Under the pieces are notes generated by a model. The model did no database searches and was not told the origin of the DNA. It saw only the letters and a list, made by a program, of their open reading frames with translations. A stretch of 64,000 nucleotides of DNA from Zingiber officinale (lineage: Eukaryota > Streptophyta > Magnoliopsida > Zingiberales > Zingiberaceae): NCBI RefSeq assembly GCF_018446385.1, contig NC_056004.1, positions 30,820,492-30,884,491 on the forward strand, in the 5' to 3' direction. Position numbers and translations under genes: made by a program. Shown one piece after another: positions 41,926-53,249 of the stretch (its first letter is position 1; each line of letters opens with the position of its first letter).

Positions 41926-41934
41926 TCAAACATT

Positions 41935-42615
41935 TAGAGCCAGCTAGAGCGGCCATTGAGATATGAGCCAGGTGGAGCGGCTTTTGAGATACGACTCTAG
42001 GTAAAGCAGATATTGGGATGGGCGTCGGATAGTGCGGTTGTTGAGATAGGAGCTGGGGAAAACGACTGTTGAGATAGGAGCCGGAAAAATCGACTATTGA
42101 GATAGGAGCTAGGTAGAGCGATTATTGAGATAGGAGTCAAACAGAGCAACTGTTGAAATAAGAGCCGAACAAAGTGACAATTGAGATAGGAGCCTGGCAG
42201 AGCGGCTATTGAGATAGGAGTTGGGCCGAGCGACTATTGAGATAAGAGTTGGCAGAGCGACTATTGAGATAGGAGTCGGTAGAGTGACTATTGAGATAGG
42301 AGCCTAGAAGAACAACTATTGAGATAAGAGCCAGACAAAGTGGCTATTGAAATAGGAGCCAACAGAGGGACTATTGAGATAGGAGCCTAGAAGAATGACT
42401 ATTGAGATAAGAGTCAGACAAAGTGGCTATTGAGATAGGAGCCTAGCAGAGCAACTATTAAGATGGAAGTCGGGCAGAGCAGCTATTGAGATAGAAGTCG
42501 GGCAAAGCGCCTGTTGAGATAGGAGCCAGACAAAGCAGTTGTTGAGATAGGAGCTAGGCAGAGCGGCTATTGAGATAAGAGCCAAACAGAGCGATTGTTG
42601 AGATAAGAGCTGGTA
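41935..42615. repeat. ~28-bp minisatellite
   Basis: About 24 units of ATTGAGATAGGAGCCGGGCAGAGCGACT type with scattered substitutions, spacing 26-31 bp. In the reverse direction it gives Leu/Ser/Gln-rich frames that are not genes. It ends ~90 bp before a Tat-type LTR, in the position where Tat elements often hold tandem repeats. Confidence 0.9.
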
Positions 42616-42708
42616 ACGAGGGTAGGGACACTGACGGGGAGAAGATTTTGACCTAGGGTCGGAGGATTCGACACAAGCTCTCAACCTTCATGCGAAGTGG
42701 GGGTTATT

Positions 42709-43480
42709 GATGGTACCCACGGGCCTGCGCATACCACAGACCAAGCACCGGGGAGCATTAGAGTGAGAACCAGGGAAAAGGTCCCTGGCGCGGGCCCTCT
42801 GACGCTCAAGTCAGAAAGAGGTCGAGCGAAAAAAATATGAAAAAGTAGAACTGCAGTAGATGCATGTGAGCGAGTGAGCGAGCATACTTGGCCAACAGAG
42901 AAGACCTCCCTTTTTATACTGCATTTCGTAACTTCCATAATCATCAAACATCATAGAATGTTGAATGTCAACATATGTCGAGTGATAGAGATGTACGATG
43001 AACTCTCATTGGATGGAGAAAGGTTTTGCTTCATGCATATGGCAAAGCATCAGAATATTCCTTAACAAACAGACGTTACTCTATGACAAGTGATTGTGAT
43101 TCTCTAACAACGTTGTCTCCTAGTAATAGTCTGATCGGCCTTGAGCTAGCCAAGAATAGACTAGGAGCTATGGAAAGTAGAATGGGGTTCGATCGGCATG
43201 GAGCCAGCCAGGCATAGACCAGAAACAACGCAAGGTAGAATGGGGTCTGATCAGCATAGAGCCAGCCGAGCGTAAACTGGAAACTATACAAAGTAGAATG
43301 GGATCCAACCGACATGGAGTCGGCCCGGCATAGATCGGAAACTACGCAAAGTATAATAGTATCTGACCTGCATAGAGCCAGCCAGGCGCATAGTCCTTGA
43401 CTTTGACCATCACCTCCTCTAACTTTTGATTGAAATATCATCCTGATTATTGTCGCCCTCGTACTATCCTTGAGTCACGC
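42709..43480 (-). mobile_element. Tat-type LTR, truncated or decayed
   Basis: The minus-strand end is GGTACCATCA at 42709. Inside, CTGACTTGAGCGTCAGAGGG and the TATA-like AGTATAAAAAGGGAGG (minus, near 42910) match the layout of the young Tat LTR. The part from 43130 to 43390 repeats GGTAGAATGGGRTCYGA-like words about every 65 bases. The left neighbour is GTTAT; no matching duplication was found on the right. Confidence 0.6.
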
Positions 43481-44078
43481 CTTATTCTCCATATTAATTG
43501 GGATAAATAAAATATTTTTTAAAAAATCATGCCTTATATTACAAAAATATTTACATGGTTCGCAATTTTATGCTTCAAATACATCATTCAAAATAATTTA
43601 ACATTGCATATGCGTTGTTATTCAATGATTGTAAAATTCTTAATTAACTCTATTGAAGTTTGGTTGAAGCAACCAAAGAATCTAGTTATCTGACACTATA
43701 TTAGCGATAAATTGGATTCCTAAACATCCTAGTTCAACCATAAAAACCTTAATTGCAATAATTTCCCTAATCAACCTTTCTAAGAGTTAAATAACTCTTA
43801 ATAATCAAATAAGTTGGAGCTGAAAATTCGATTGAAGCTTAAACTCAAATCAAAGTAAATTTGAATAACTATTTTAATAATATTATTTATTAAAAAGAAA
43901 TCATATTAAAAATAAATAAATAAATAAATAAAGACAGACTGAAGTCTCCTGTTGCTAAGTGCAGGCAGTCCGGCAGTCCCTCTTGGACTTCATTTAAAGT
44001 AGAATTTATTTTTCTGGGAAAATAAATAGAAATTTTTTTAAGAGTGGATTTGTCGAATTCTTTTCTTGGATCTTGACA
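43481..44078. other. upstream intergenic region of the GH17 gene
   Basis: AT-rich, no coding content. It includes an (AAAT)n run at 43908-43932. Confidence 0.5.
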
Positions 44079-44087
44079 AGCAAAAAA

Positions 44088-44097
44088 TTATAAATAG
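44088..44097 (+). promoter_or_regulatory. TATA box of the GH17 gene
   Basis: TTATAAATAG lies 182-191 bp before the ATG and is followed by a pyrimidine-rich leader (44130-44275). A GATAGATAGATATATC stretch adjoins it. Confidence 0.65.
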
Positions 44098-44278
44098 ATA
44101 GATAGATATATCTATCAGTATATCGCAATTCTCTATCCCTCTTCTATTTTCTTCCATCTCTCTGTGTCGCTGGATCTTTCCTCAAACCAGGGGACCTCCC
44201 TGTTCTGCGCCACCACCTTCTCTAAAACCTATCCATTCGCCATTTTTATTTTGCCCGCTTCGCATTTCCTTCCACGCC

Positions 44279-45849
44279 ATGGACAGCCCCGCGACCGTGA
44301 TGTGGACCTACCTCGCGGTGGCCGTGGCCGCGGCCGCATTGGCCTCAGCCTCCACGCCCGTCGTCCCTGGCCTTGGCGTCAACTGGGGCACCATCATGTC
44401 CCACCCCATGCTCCCTTCCACCGTCGTGCAAATGATCCAAGACAACGGGATCAAGAAGGTGAAGCTGTTCGACGCCGACGAATGGACGCTCAGCGCCTTC
44501 GCCGGCACCAATATCGAGGTGACGATCGCCATCCCCAACAACCAGCTCGCCCGAATGAGCGAAAACTGTAAAAACGCCAAGGAATGGGTCAAGGAGAACG
44601 TCACCAAGTATGATCATGCAGGAATCAAAATCAAGTAATTAAACGAGATCTGCTGCTTTTATGTTATCTTGAATCGTTCTTGATTTGCTTATCTTTTTAT
44701 CATAAATGGATCGCTCTGTAATTCTTTAGCTATGTCGCCGTTGGAAACGAACCATTCCTGACCAGTTACAACGGGACTTTCATCAAGACGACGTTTCCGG
44801 CGCTGAAGAACATCCAAACGGCCCTCAATGAGGCCGGCGTCGGAGACAGAATCAAGGCTACTGTTCCCCTCAACGCCGACGTCTACAACTCCCCATCCAG
44901 CAATCCCGTACCGTCGTCCGGCGACTTCCGTTCCGATATCCACGACCTTATGGTGGACATGGTGCGCTTCATGCACTCCCACGGATCCCCGTTCATGGTC
45001 AATATCTACCCCTACCTCAGCCTCAACCTGAACCCCAACTTCCCGGTCGACTACGCCTTCTTCGACGGCGGCGGCCGCTCGATCAGCGACAACAACCACC
45101 AGTACACCAACGTGTTCGACGCCAACTTCGACACGCTGGTGTGGGCGCTGAAGAAGGCCGGAGTGGGAGACATGAAGATCGTGGTCGGGGAGGTCGGGTG
45201 GCCCACCGACGGCAACGAGTACGCCACCCTCTCCAGCGCCAAGCGTTTCTACGACGGGTTCCTGAAGCGGATGGCCGAGAAGGTGGGGACGCCGTTGCGT
45301 CCGGGGCCCATGGAGGCGTACCTCTTCGGCCTCATCGACGAGGACATGAAGAGCATTTTGCCGGGCAACTTCGAGCGCCACTGGGGGATCTTTACCTACG
45401 ACGGCCGGCCCAAGTTCCCGATGGACCTCTCTGGAAACGGCAACGACAAGTACCTGGTGGGGGCGAAGGGCGTGCAGTACCTACCGGCGCAGTGGTGCGT
45501 GCTGAAACCGGAGGTGAAGGACGACTCGCTCGTGGGGACCAACATAGACTACGCCTGCTACAATGCCGACTGCACCTCTCTGGGCTACGGCTCCTCCTGC
45601 AACCAACTCGATAACAGGGGAAACACCTCCTATGCCTTCAACATGTACTTCCAGATGCAAGACCAGGACGTTCGGGCGTGCGACTTCGATGGCCTCGCCG
45701 TTACCACCACCGTCAATGCCTCGCAAGGCAACTGCCTGTTCCCGATCCAGATAGTTAGCTCGGCGCCGATACCGCTGGCAGTGGCCCGTCTCGCTATCGG
45801 CAGGGTCGTCCTGGTGGCGATCGTCGCCTGCGCACTTGTGTTCATATGA
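44279..45849 (+). CDS. glucan endo-1,3-beta-glucosidase, GH17 with X8 domain, GPI-type
   Basis: Two exons, 44279-44634 and 44730-45849, with a 95-bp GT-AG intron (donor GTAATT, acceptor TTCTTTAG); joined they give 491 residues. The protein likely hydrolyses 1,3-beta-glucan (callose) in cell wall or plasmodesmata. Residues 1-25 look like a signal peptide. The GH17 domain spans about 30-350, starting GLGVNWGTIMSHPM. The probable acid/base Glu126 lies in YVAVGNEPF, right after the exon join, and nucleophile Glu273 in VVGEVGWPTDG. An X8/CBM43 domain follows (W374-CVLKP to about 457) with six Cys. A hydrophobic tail ends the protein, as in GPI-anchored members. The ATG is in a good context (GCCATGG). 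High GC at third positions is typical of grass-like monocot genes. It looks intact. Confidence 0.95.
44635..44729 (+). other. intron of the GH17 gene
   Basis: 95 bp, GTAATT...CTTTAG, AT-rich between GC-rich exons. It interrupts the codon for Asn119. Confidence 0.9.
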
Positions 45850-46640
45850 GCGGAATAGGAGTGATCATGACAGATCGATGTTTCTTGATTGCTGTGGTGG
45901 TACTGGTAACATGCATTTCAGAAGAAAATTTTATAACTAGGTTAAAGTTAAGACCATAAAGAAAATTTTTGACACTTTGATCATCAGATTACAGAAACCT
46001 TTGGTACGTGATTTTGCCACAATGACGATCGTACTTTCAATGCTGAGTTTACTTTGTTTCTTCATGTGTATGCCTGCGTAACGCTCATGTATACTTCGCT
46101 AATTTAGAGAAGCTAATTAATTCAAGTTTGAATTTGGGGGATGAACGGAGGGAGAGATGAAAAGAGCGATCGGGACCCCTCTTGATCGAAAGCGTCAAGA
46201 AAGCAAAAATTAAGCCATTTAAGGGACCTGGAGAGCGACTTCCAGGCCTTCAGAGGCGAATGTTTAAGTGCCATTGTGTAATTAGAGATGGTCTCCAACA
46301 CATTGCATAACGTGCATCTTCAGAATTTGGACATCATCAGACGGGGTAACTAGATCCAAACAGATTTCTACAATCATTCATTATTAGAATGCAAAACATC
46401 GGACGTGCACAAGGATTTGAAGCGTAACGAAGAACATATAGAGATACAAACAAAATTGCAAGTAAAACACAGCATTTCTACAAGCAATGAGAAGCAAGTA
46501 AAAAGGGGGAAAAAAAGCCAAATTTCATTAATAAAAAACAGATCAGCACACAAGGGTCACCGAAGTAACAACGAAATGCTAGATCCCACAACCAACCGCA
46601 ACAAGCATTCATAGATCTAAAGTTTCTGGGACGGAAGATA
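45850..46640. other. intergenic region after the GH17 gene
   Basis: It should contain the 3' end of the GH17 transcript. From about 46270 to 46640, read on minus, it may be an intron or leader of a minus-strand transcript. No convincing ORF. Confidence 0.4.
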
Positions 46641-46645
46641 CGAGA

Positions 46646-46900
46646 TCATGAACAAATGGGGAGAAAGCAGTAGGTCAAAGGGAGATCGAGAAAGGAAAAC
46701 GAACCTGGAAGCCATGCTGGAGCGAGACGCACTTTCTCATCTTCGCAGGTCAATAACAGATCGGAGGAGCAGAAATATGGAAATGCTGAAGAAAGTGAGG
46801 CGAGTGCTAAGACGCCGTCAAATGCCATGAAGCACACCGCAAGGTTCGCCCAGGGAGTTTAAATAAAGGCGGGCGTTGGGGAGCGATGTTAGGGTTTCCG
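46646..46900 (-). promoter_or_regulatory. possible minus-strand promoter and first exon
   Basis: On the minus strand the telo box AAACCCTAA (46889-46897) is followed by GCCCGCC and TTTATTTAAAC (46855-46866), then a GC-balanced leader and a short ATGGCTTCCAG|GTTCG that looks like a start codon plus splice donor (near 46705-46716). Telo boxes are frequent upstream of plant translation-machinery genes. I could not find the following exons before the GH17 gene, so it may be a truncated gene or a noncoding transcript. Confidence 0.3.
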
Positions 46901-47102
46901 TCAACCGGAAGTTAGCTTAAGGTCCACGTGGAATTTCTCATCTAATTTGAATTCCAAATTCAAATAGTCATGCAAATATACAATTTGTGTTACAGGCTTA
47001 CAGTCTTGTTTATGCCAAATCTTCTACTTAATTTCCAAGCAAATTTACTAGAAGAGTATTACAAAACCACAAATTTTCTTTTCTGGTTGTATAGAGAGAC
47101 GA
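46901..47102. other. short intergenic region
   Basis: AT-rich, likely holding the 3' end of the methyltransferase transcript. Nothing else seen. Confidence 0.4.
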
Positions 47103-48170
47103 TTAATTAGAGGCCTCCACCAGGTACAACCTCCGGCAAGGAGTTCCGTCGTCAGGGTCGATCTCCATGGACCTAGGCAAGCTCCTTAGCTTATGGAACA
47201 GGTTCTGGGAGTCACTCAGCAACCCAAAGTGGGCATCAGGGTCTCCAATTTGGGATAGCTTGACCTGTCCGTATCCCATACTGGACAGCAAATGATCTGG
47301 CCAATCACTGTAGAATTGGAAGGTGGAGTCCGAGAGCGAAACGGAGGATTTGTTCATGAAGTCCGCGAGCAGGACGCTGTGTGTGGAGGTGCAACCGGCG
47401 GCGATGGCCTCCAGGACTTGCATGGCAAGGAGGTGAGGGAGGTAGTAGAGAATGCCTTCCAGCACCCACACTGTTTGCCTCTCAGGCAGGTATCCACTCT
47501 TCTGTAGCTTCTCGATCCAGTCTCCTTCTCTGAGGTCTGCTGCCACTCTGATCAACGACTTAGCTCGCATCGAAATCTGGTGCTCTTTGGACGACACCAT
47601 CACTTCCTTGAGCAGAGATGCCTTGACCTGCAACAGCTCCGGGAAGTCGACCTCGAACACGATGCTTTCCTTGAGGCAGTTCAACCTGTAAGCTCTCGCA
47701 TCCATCCCTGTCAGTTGTAAGGTCTTAAGCTTGCGCTGAGGAATTCATTTATTTCTATAAATGACTCGTTCCGTTCGATCCATTTCACACTGACCTGCAC
47801 CAAGCAGAACAACTTGAGCAGGCCTGGTGACGAAGGAGTCGATGGCGGCTTCCAGCCGGGAATCGAACCACAAAGTTCGGACCGCAAGAATGACGCCGGA
47901 AATTTCCTGGGCATTGTTGAGCTTGTCCTGCGTCATCTTCTCGTAGAGGCTCCTGAGGTAGCTCTCCCCTGCTAACACAGCGGCAATGGGGTCATGCACA
48001 GCGTGGCTCCACAAGGCCCGGCCGGCCGCGGTCTGGCAGGCGCTGCGCCGGAGGAAGTCCCACTCCTGCTCGATCGTCGCGTGCAGCGAGCGGACTGCGT
48101 CGGACGTCAGCACGTCGGACAGCTGCAGCTCCTCCAGCCACGAAGGGGAGCTGTTCCCTTCTTGCGACAT
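47103..48170 (-). CDS. SAM-dependent methyltransferase, leucine carboxyl methyltransferase-like family
   Basis: Two exons on the minus strand, 48170-47795 and 47707-47103, with an 87-bp GT-AG intron (donor GTCAGT); 326 residues. The join restores VVLLGAGMDARAYRL, the Gly-rich SAM-binding loop. Further family marks are VFEVDFPELLQVKASLL (Asp-x-Pro), ADLREGDWIEKLQKSGYLP and TVWVLEGILYYLP. These fit the LCM/TIGR00027-type methyltransferases (bacterial and plant). The substrate is unknown. I chose the ATG at 48170 because a TATA box (48262-48269) lies just upstream and overlaps the earlier in-frame ATG at 48260, which would not be transcribed. No transit or signal peptide is evident, so it is probably cytosolic. 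It looks intact. Confidence 0.92.
47708..47794 (-). other. intron of the methyltransferase gene
   Basis: 87 bp, GTCAGT...CTGACAG on the minus strand. It splits the second Gly codon of GAGMDAR. Confidence 0.9.
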
Positions 48171-48261
48171 GGTGCGCGAGAAGCAAATGTTGGGACTGAT
48201 GCATAGGTGTAGAGGTATGAAGGTGAGTGGAGTGGAGAAGATAAGGAAAGAGAGCCACACA

Positions 48262-48269
48262 CATTTATA
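48262..48269 (-). promoter_or_regulatory. TATA box of the methyltransferase gene
   Basis: TATAAATG on the minus strand, about 92 bp before the chosen ATG. Confidence 0.6.
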
Positions 48270-48270
48270 G

Positions 48271-49017
48271 TAAAGGGTAAGTGCAAATCAAAACCTTGTT
48301 TACGAGCTTGGATATGTATCATCGTTGGCTTGGATATTGACCACCCATTATTGGAGGCATGGGAGCTTCCAAGTCCCAGAGGCAGCTAAGGTTGCTTGGA
48401 ATACGTACTTGCTTTTGGCTGGCTCGGGCCGATCTCTAGTTGAAATGTTGCTTTTGATATCGAAGAGGATGGGAAGCTATCAGGATGACAAGCGGGCTCC
48501 CTTATCGACAGGTCTGGGATTGGCAGAAGGTAGTGGTTGGCTTTCGTTTTCCAGTGGCCAGAGCCCCATGTGAGAAAACAGAGAGACGAAAAGCAGACAA
48601 ATTGACACGTCTGTTTAGGGCTGTGAGAGGACCATTTAATCTGAATTAGAAGGTTCAGATTTATTCCACGACTCCGACGTGGCACTGATGTGTTTGTGGC
48701 ATGTGCAGACTTGATTTGCTCTAAATTATATTGAGAAAACAAATAGCATGGCCCAACATCATGCCTCTAATTAAGAGGTACCATTTTTTTTAATACAACA
48801 AAAGGACACAAAAGCGTCTTGCGAGGAAGACGGTATGTAGCAGGATGTTATTCTGCGTATGGATTAAAATCGTTGTCATAAATATGAAACGAATTTTCAC
48901 TAGTGCACTTCCCTTTGAGGAGCAAATCTCGTATGGACAACTTGGAAGATTGCTTCGGAGCTTCGGAGGCAGCCGGAAAGATACATTTGGTTCACAAGGA
49001 AATGGAACGTGATATCA
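48271..49017. other. intergenic region between two minus-strand genes
   Basis: It should contain the methyltransferase promoter and the DUF1068 3' UTR. Open frames here show no domain. Confidence 0.5.
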
Positions 49018-52000
49018 TTAATAAGCATGAGCATTTTTCCATCCTCGCCGCCGAGCTCTCTGCTCCCACATAGCAGTTAGTTTCTTTTGTTGAAGTAGTG
49101 CTGCCTCCGCCCTCTCTCGGGCTTCCTCACAAGTATCCATCCCTGAACTGCACTTGTCGGCTTCTTTTTGATATTGTGAAGCCAACTTCTTTGCCTCGAG
49201 CAATGTAACATCGGCACGATGTTGAGCTTCAGTTGCCTTTTCTTCTTTCAACTTCAATTCTTCAGCAAGAAGGTCTCTGAAATTCTTATCCATTTCTTCA
49301 CTGACCTCTGGGTCATGTTTTGCACAATCTGCAACAAAGGAATTGAGCAAAAGTAAAAAAAAAAAAAAGGCTTCTCAGAATAGGGAAAGAACAGCAAACA
49401 GAATGAAAACAATGTTCAGTGACATAATCGTGCATCATGATTAGTGAGCATGATAGTATTATTTAATCATGCATTACATAATCAGCTTGAAGTGGCTAAC
49501 AGCACATGATGCACCTGAAAGCATTTAACTGTGACTTAATTCTTACTGGCACAACCACAGAGTAGTTGAAGTGCCAACTAAAAGCTCCACTAAACATGTT
49601 CCTATAGCACATGAAATAACGGTAAAAATTCTCTTTGCAAGAAGTATATTTCTCTCAGATGCATATGCTTATTACTCAGGTCCTCTTAAAAGGGGTCAAT
49701 TCAGAAATTTTCTTTTACCAATGGAAGCTACAAGTTTGCACCAATTAATCATCGGTATAATAATCGGTACCGCACATAGCCTAAGTTGTGGGGGAATGAT
49801 TAGAATGAAAACTGATAAGTATATTACATAAAAATGGATAGTTTGTGTGGGTAGCACCTTGCAGATGATTGCTTGTCTGCTATTGCATTTTCATACCTAT
49901 CAAACAGTCAGTGTATAGAATCTGAGACCAGGTGTAGTTTGCATTCAATTTTGAAAAATGCATAAAACCTATTCAGAAAGTAATATATAATTTGGATGAC
50001 AAGAATGCCGAATACACATGCAGCAACATATCCATAGTGGTTGCTCACCATTGCAAAAGCCACACACGTAGTACCAAACAATCTAGGCAACTTTTATGAA
50101 CATTGTCATAATCATCCTCATTGAGTCATGCCTATTGCAAAAGTTGTTGCCATGTGACCAAAAGGTCACGGATTCGAATCCTGGAGACAGCCTCTTGCAA
50201 AAAGCAAGATAAGGCTGCGTACAATGGATCCTTCCCCAAGACCCTGCATGGCGGGAGCTTCGTACACCGGACTACCCTTTATTGAGACATGCCTATCCAG
50301 ATTATTTTATGGTTGAGTACATGAGTCCTATCTCTCCATGGCTTCTACGAAAGGCAGTCCCACTTGTATTTTTCAAATTAGTTAAATCATTTTTATTAGA
50401 TTGATATGTTTTTGGTCAACCTTTACCTCTTGTACTATCCACTTTAATATATTTGAGTCTTGTAACTATAATCTATTGGTCATCTTTACACACGTTCTCA
50501 ACCTATTTTATGGTGGAACAACTCCTAAATGCTCTGATTATTAGCATTTTCCCCTTGTTAATCGATCCACACATCCATCATAAAATTCTCATCTTTGTTA
50601 CATAAACATTTTGTAGGTGTAATGTCCTAAAAGTCCAATAAACCATAAACTACAATGGGCTGTGACACAGTCTGATAAGATTTGCTTTTTAGTCTAAATG
50701 GGAGACATGAGGATTAGAAATGCTGAATAATGACGTCCCATAATGTGTTTTAACCTATTTGAGAATATCTTGAGATTAAAGAATATGTTGAAGATCCAAG
50801 ATGAAGTGAGCTCAAATTTCTCTTTACCAACAGAAGCATATAAATTAGAGTTCAAGATCTTTTTGGTAGGTGGTTGGATATGTTACTTGGACTCTTAGTC
50901 TACACTCTATCATACCTGTGTCAAATTCAGCCACTAATACTCATGTTTACAGTATCACCTTACTGACCATGTATAAAACTTTTTAAAAGTTCAATGCATC
51001 CTAGATCTATACCTATGTAGGATACTCGAACCTAAATAAGATAGGTGGATAGCAAGAACTCTTACATAGAGTTTGGAGACTCATAGCTGATGGGGTGAAA
51101 GAAAACAAAAATAAGATAGATAGTAAATTCTATAACAGCCAGTTTAATCGTTGACTGACTCTTGTAGAAGGTTTATCGGTAACTATTATGGTCATGCATG
51201 ATTTTAGTTGTTTGGGATGAAAGAAGACAAGGAAAAGGAAGAGCTTTGGAATTTAATCCCAAATTTGACACTGTATGTATCAAAATCAGTAGATGAATGC
51301 AATAATAATTGTAATGTAGGTTTTTACTAAGCTATAAGGTACCGGAATTTGAGGTATAGGAAAAATGGCTTAAAAAGATAGAAATGAAAAGCCATAGCAA
51401 TTTACAATTATTCTTATCCTATACCAACCATCTTGATGCTTTGATTTTCCTGAAATCTTTTCGAAGTATCTTCATAGTGATGACATCTTGATCAATCTAC
51501 ATCCTCAAGCATGTCTATAATTAAATTGCTCTAATTGGAAACTTCTTAAATGAAAAATATTTCATAACATAGTCTTAAGTAACTCCCTTTTGCAACATCA
51601 AAATTCCATCAAATTAATTGTCCTAATCTCCTTTAGATTGTTCTTTAATTCTTCCACTCAAAATGGTCAACACGTTTAGGCAATTCACATAACATGTAGC
51701 AAATGGATTTGTATGGATGTGCAACAAATAAAATCCAAAGTGGTTTGATATATTGTAATTCTATCATTCTAACCACTCCCAAGGAACAATAATGGTGCAT
51801 CTCAAAGACGCTAGGTTATAGTTAGAAACACATTCAATCCAGAATAAAAAAATTCAGCATGATACACCTATCTTGTTTCTCTTCTTAAACTGGTGTACTA
51901 CAGAAACAGAGCATAGCATAAACACTCTAAATCACGTAAGATACCCATTAAGTAATTTTTTTTCCTTTCTATTTTTAGCAATGTGACACGTTTTGAACTC

Positions 52001-52684
52001 CTAGGACAGATTTATCTGCCACCAAAAAAAAAAGAGTAATAAAACACTCAACAGTCACCATCTTAACATAAGATTATCAAATTTATGTTCATCTATTTTA
52101 GAAGTTATTAGAAATAGGCTGTAAGAGTAATTACTTAGATTATACTCGAATCCACGATTCTCAATGATTTCAACTACTCAATATTAAATGTACATTTATA
52201 AAGCAATTAAAGATCAGGGATGGAAAGCATATAACTAACCTGTGAAGGACACGTTGATCAACTCTGCAAACAGAAAAATATTACTCAGAACTTTAGAACA
52301 CAAAAAATCCACAATCCTAATGTCACTAACAGATTCTGAAACAAAAAAGAGGGGATCCTAAGATCCAAGAGGGAAGATGCGCCAGATCGTCGTCAGATCT
52401 GGTCGAGAAAGGCTGGAGGAAAAATAAAGCGAATGCGGAGGGTGGAGGGTGGAGGGAGAACCTTCAGGAACGGAGAGGAGGGGCTGAGCGGAACAATCGC
52501 AAGCGGCGCAAGGAGGGCAGGAGGAGGAGCTGCCGAGGGCTTCGGCAATGTGCCAGTAGAGCGGGGGGCCTACGATGTAGCCGGCGAGGCCCAGGGCCAT
52601 TGAAACCAGAACGATTTTCACAAGGGAAGGGCTGATTCCGCCTCCTAGGTCGCTGCTGCCGCCGAGAGGGGTGCCCCCGGCCAT
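49018..52684 (-). CDS. DUF1068 family membrane protein
   Basis: Three exons on the minus strand: 52684-52462, 52263-52240 (only 24 bp) and 49328-49018; 185 residues when joined, all borders GT-AG and in frame. The family is plant-specific, with no firm biochemical function. Residues 20-45 form one membrane segment (LVKIVLVSMALGLAGYIVGP). A Cys-rich motif CPPCAACDC with QPLLSVPE follows. The second half, from DCAKHDPEVSEEMDKNFRDL to about 180, is a charged coiled coil (LEAKKLASQYQKEADKCSSG, AALLQQKKLTAMWEQRARRR). The first methionine, in MAGGTPLGGSS, agrees with the usual N-terminus of relatives as I remember them. Intron 2 is 2.9 kb. It looks intact. Confidence 0.92.
49329..52239 (-). other. 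large intron 2 of the DUF1068 gene
   Basis: 2911 bp with GT (GTTAGT) and AG (TTGTTGCAG) on the minus strand. It contains a SINE at 50136-50280. The rest is AT-rich and no conserved coding segment was found. The open frame at 49571-49831 is probably fortuitous. Confidence 0.88.
50136..50280 (+). mobile_element. Au-type SINE in an intron
   Basis: A tRNA-derived SINE: AAGTTGTTGCCATGTGACC, box-B-like GGATTCGAATCC, then CAGCCTCTTGCAAAAAGCAAG, GGCTGCGTACAATGGATCC, CCCTGCATGGCGGGAGC and CACCGGACTACCCTTT. These are marks of the Au family as known from grasses and other plants. The 16-bp flank ATTGAGWCATGCCTAT (50120-50135 and 50281-50296) has one mismatch. It is antisense to the DUF1068 gene. Confidence 0.9.
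52264..52461 (-). other. intron 1 of the DUF1068 gene
   Basis: 198 bp, starts GTTCTC and ends TTTGCAG on the minus strand. Confidence 0.88.
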
Positions 52685-53249
52685 TTACCTTGGCTCGCTT
52701 ATACGGTCCGGCGCTAACTCCGCGTGGAGACAGAGCCAGAGGAAAAGAGGCAAAGGAAGATAGGAAAAGAGGATGGTAGGAGGAGGCTGCTAGCGGCGCC
52801 AGAATCAGGGAAGCGTCCGGTCGGCGTCGGCAGGCAGTAACCGGTGCGGCAGCGTCAATCGCAGTTTGTGTGATTAAGAGCGTGATAAAGAGAGTTGCGA
52901 CGAAACAGCTAGATGGAGTTTTTCTTTAATATTTTAGTGGTAGTACACCGAACCGTTTCCACCGAGCGAAGAACAGAACCCCAGCCACGTGACTGTGGGT
53001 CCCAGCTATCCAAATGAAGTAGTAAAATTTTGAAACTTCTAAAAAAAAATATTAGACAAAAATATATTGTTTTTCCACTAGCAGAACACAACTAAAATTG
53101 GTTTAAATCTATAGCATTTATAATTTGTTAGGGGTGAAATTATGATGGAAAACGATGCGTTAATGAGGAGGGGTCTTATTCAGTGGAAGATTGTTGTCAC
53201 AATAAAGGTTAAAAACGGTCAACGCTTAGATATCATAAGTTAATCGGAG
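52685..53249. other. promoter side of the DUF1068 gene and spacer
   Basis: The first ~200 bases are GC-rich with no clear TATA on the minus strand, as is common for broadly expressed genes. Further right it is AT-rich with no features. Confidence 0.45.

Noticed and set aside
41935-42615. CRISPR-like or protein-coding repeat
   Set aside because: Plain minisatellite with variable unit length and no spacers; the reverse frames show only repeat composition.
44345-45381. Minus-strand frames overlapping the GH17 gene
   Set aside because: Shadows of GC-rich coding sequence; the plus strand gives a complete family member.
46270-46360. C/D box snoRNA on the minus strand (TGATGATG ... CTGA)
   Set aside because: Box-like words are present but no terminal stem and no clear box pair spacing; too weak to call.
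48171-48260. Longer N-terminus of the methyltransferase (upstream in-frame start at 48260)
   Set aside because: The upstream ATG adjoins and overlaps the TATA box, so it would not be in the transcript.
49571-49831. 86-codon plus ORF in the DUF1068 intron
   Set aside because: No domain, no splice or promoter context, AT-rich intron sequence.
50136-50280. tRNA gene
   Set aside because: A box-B-like site is present but no cloverleaf can be drawn; body and flanks fit an Au-type SINE.
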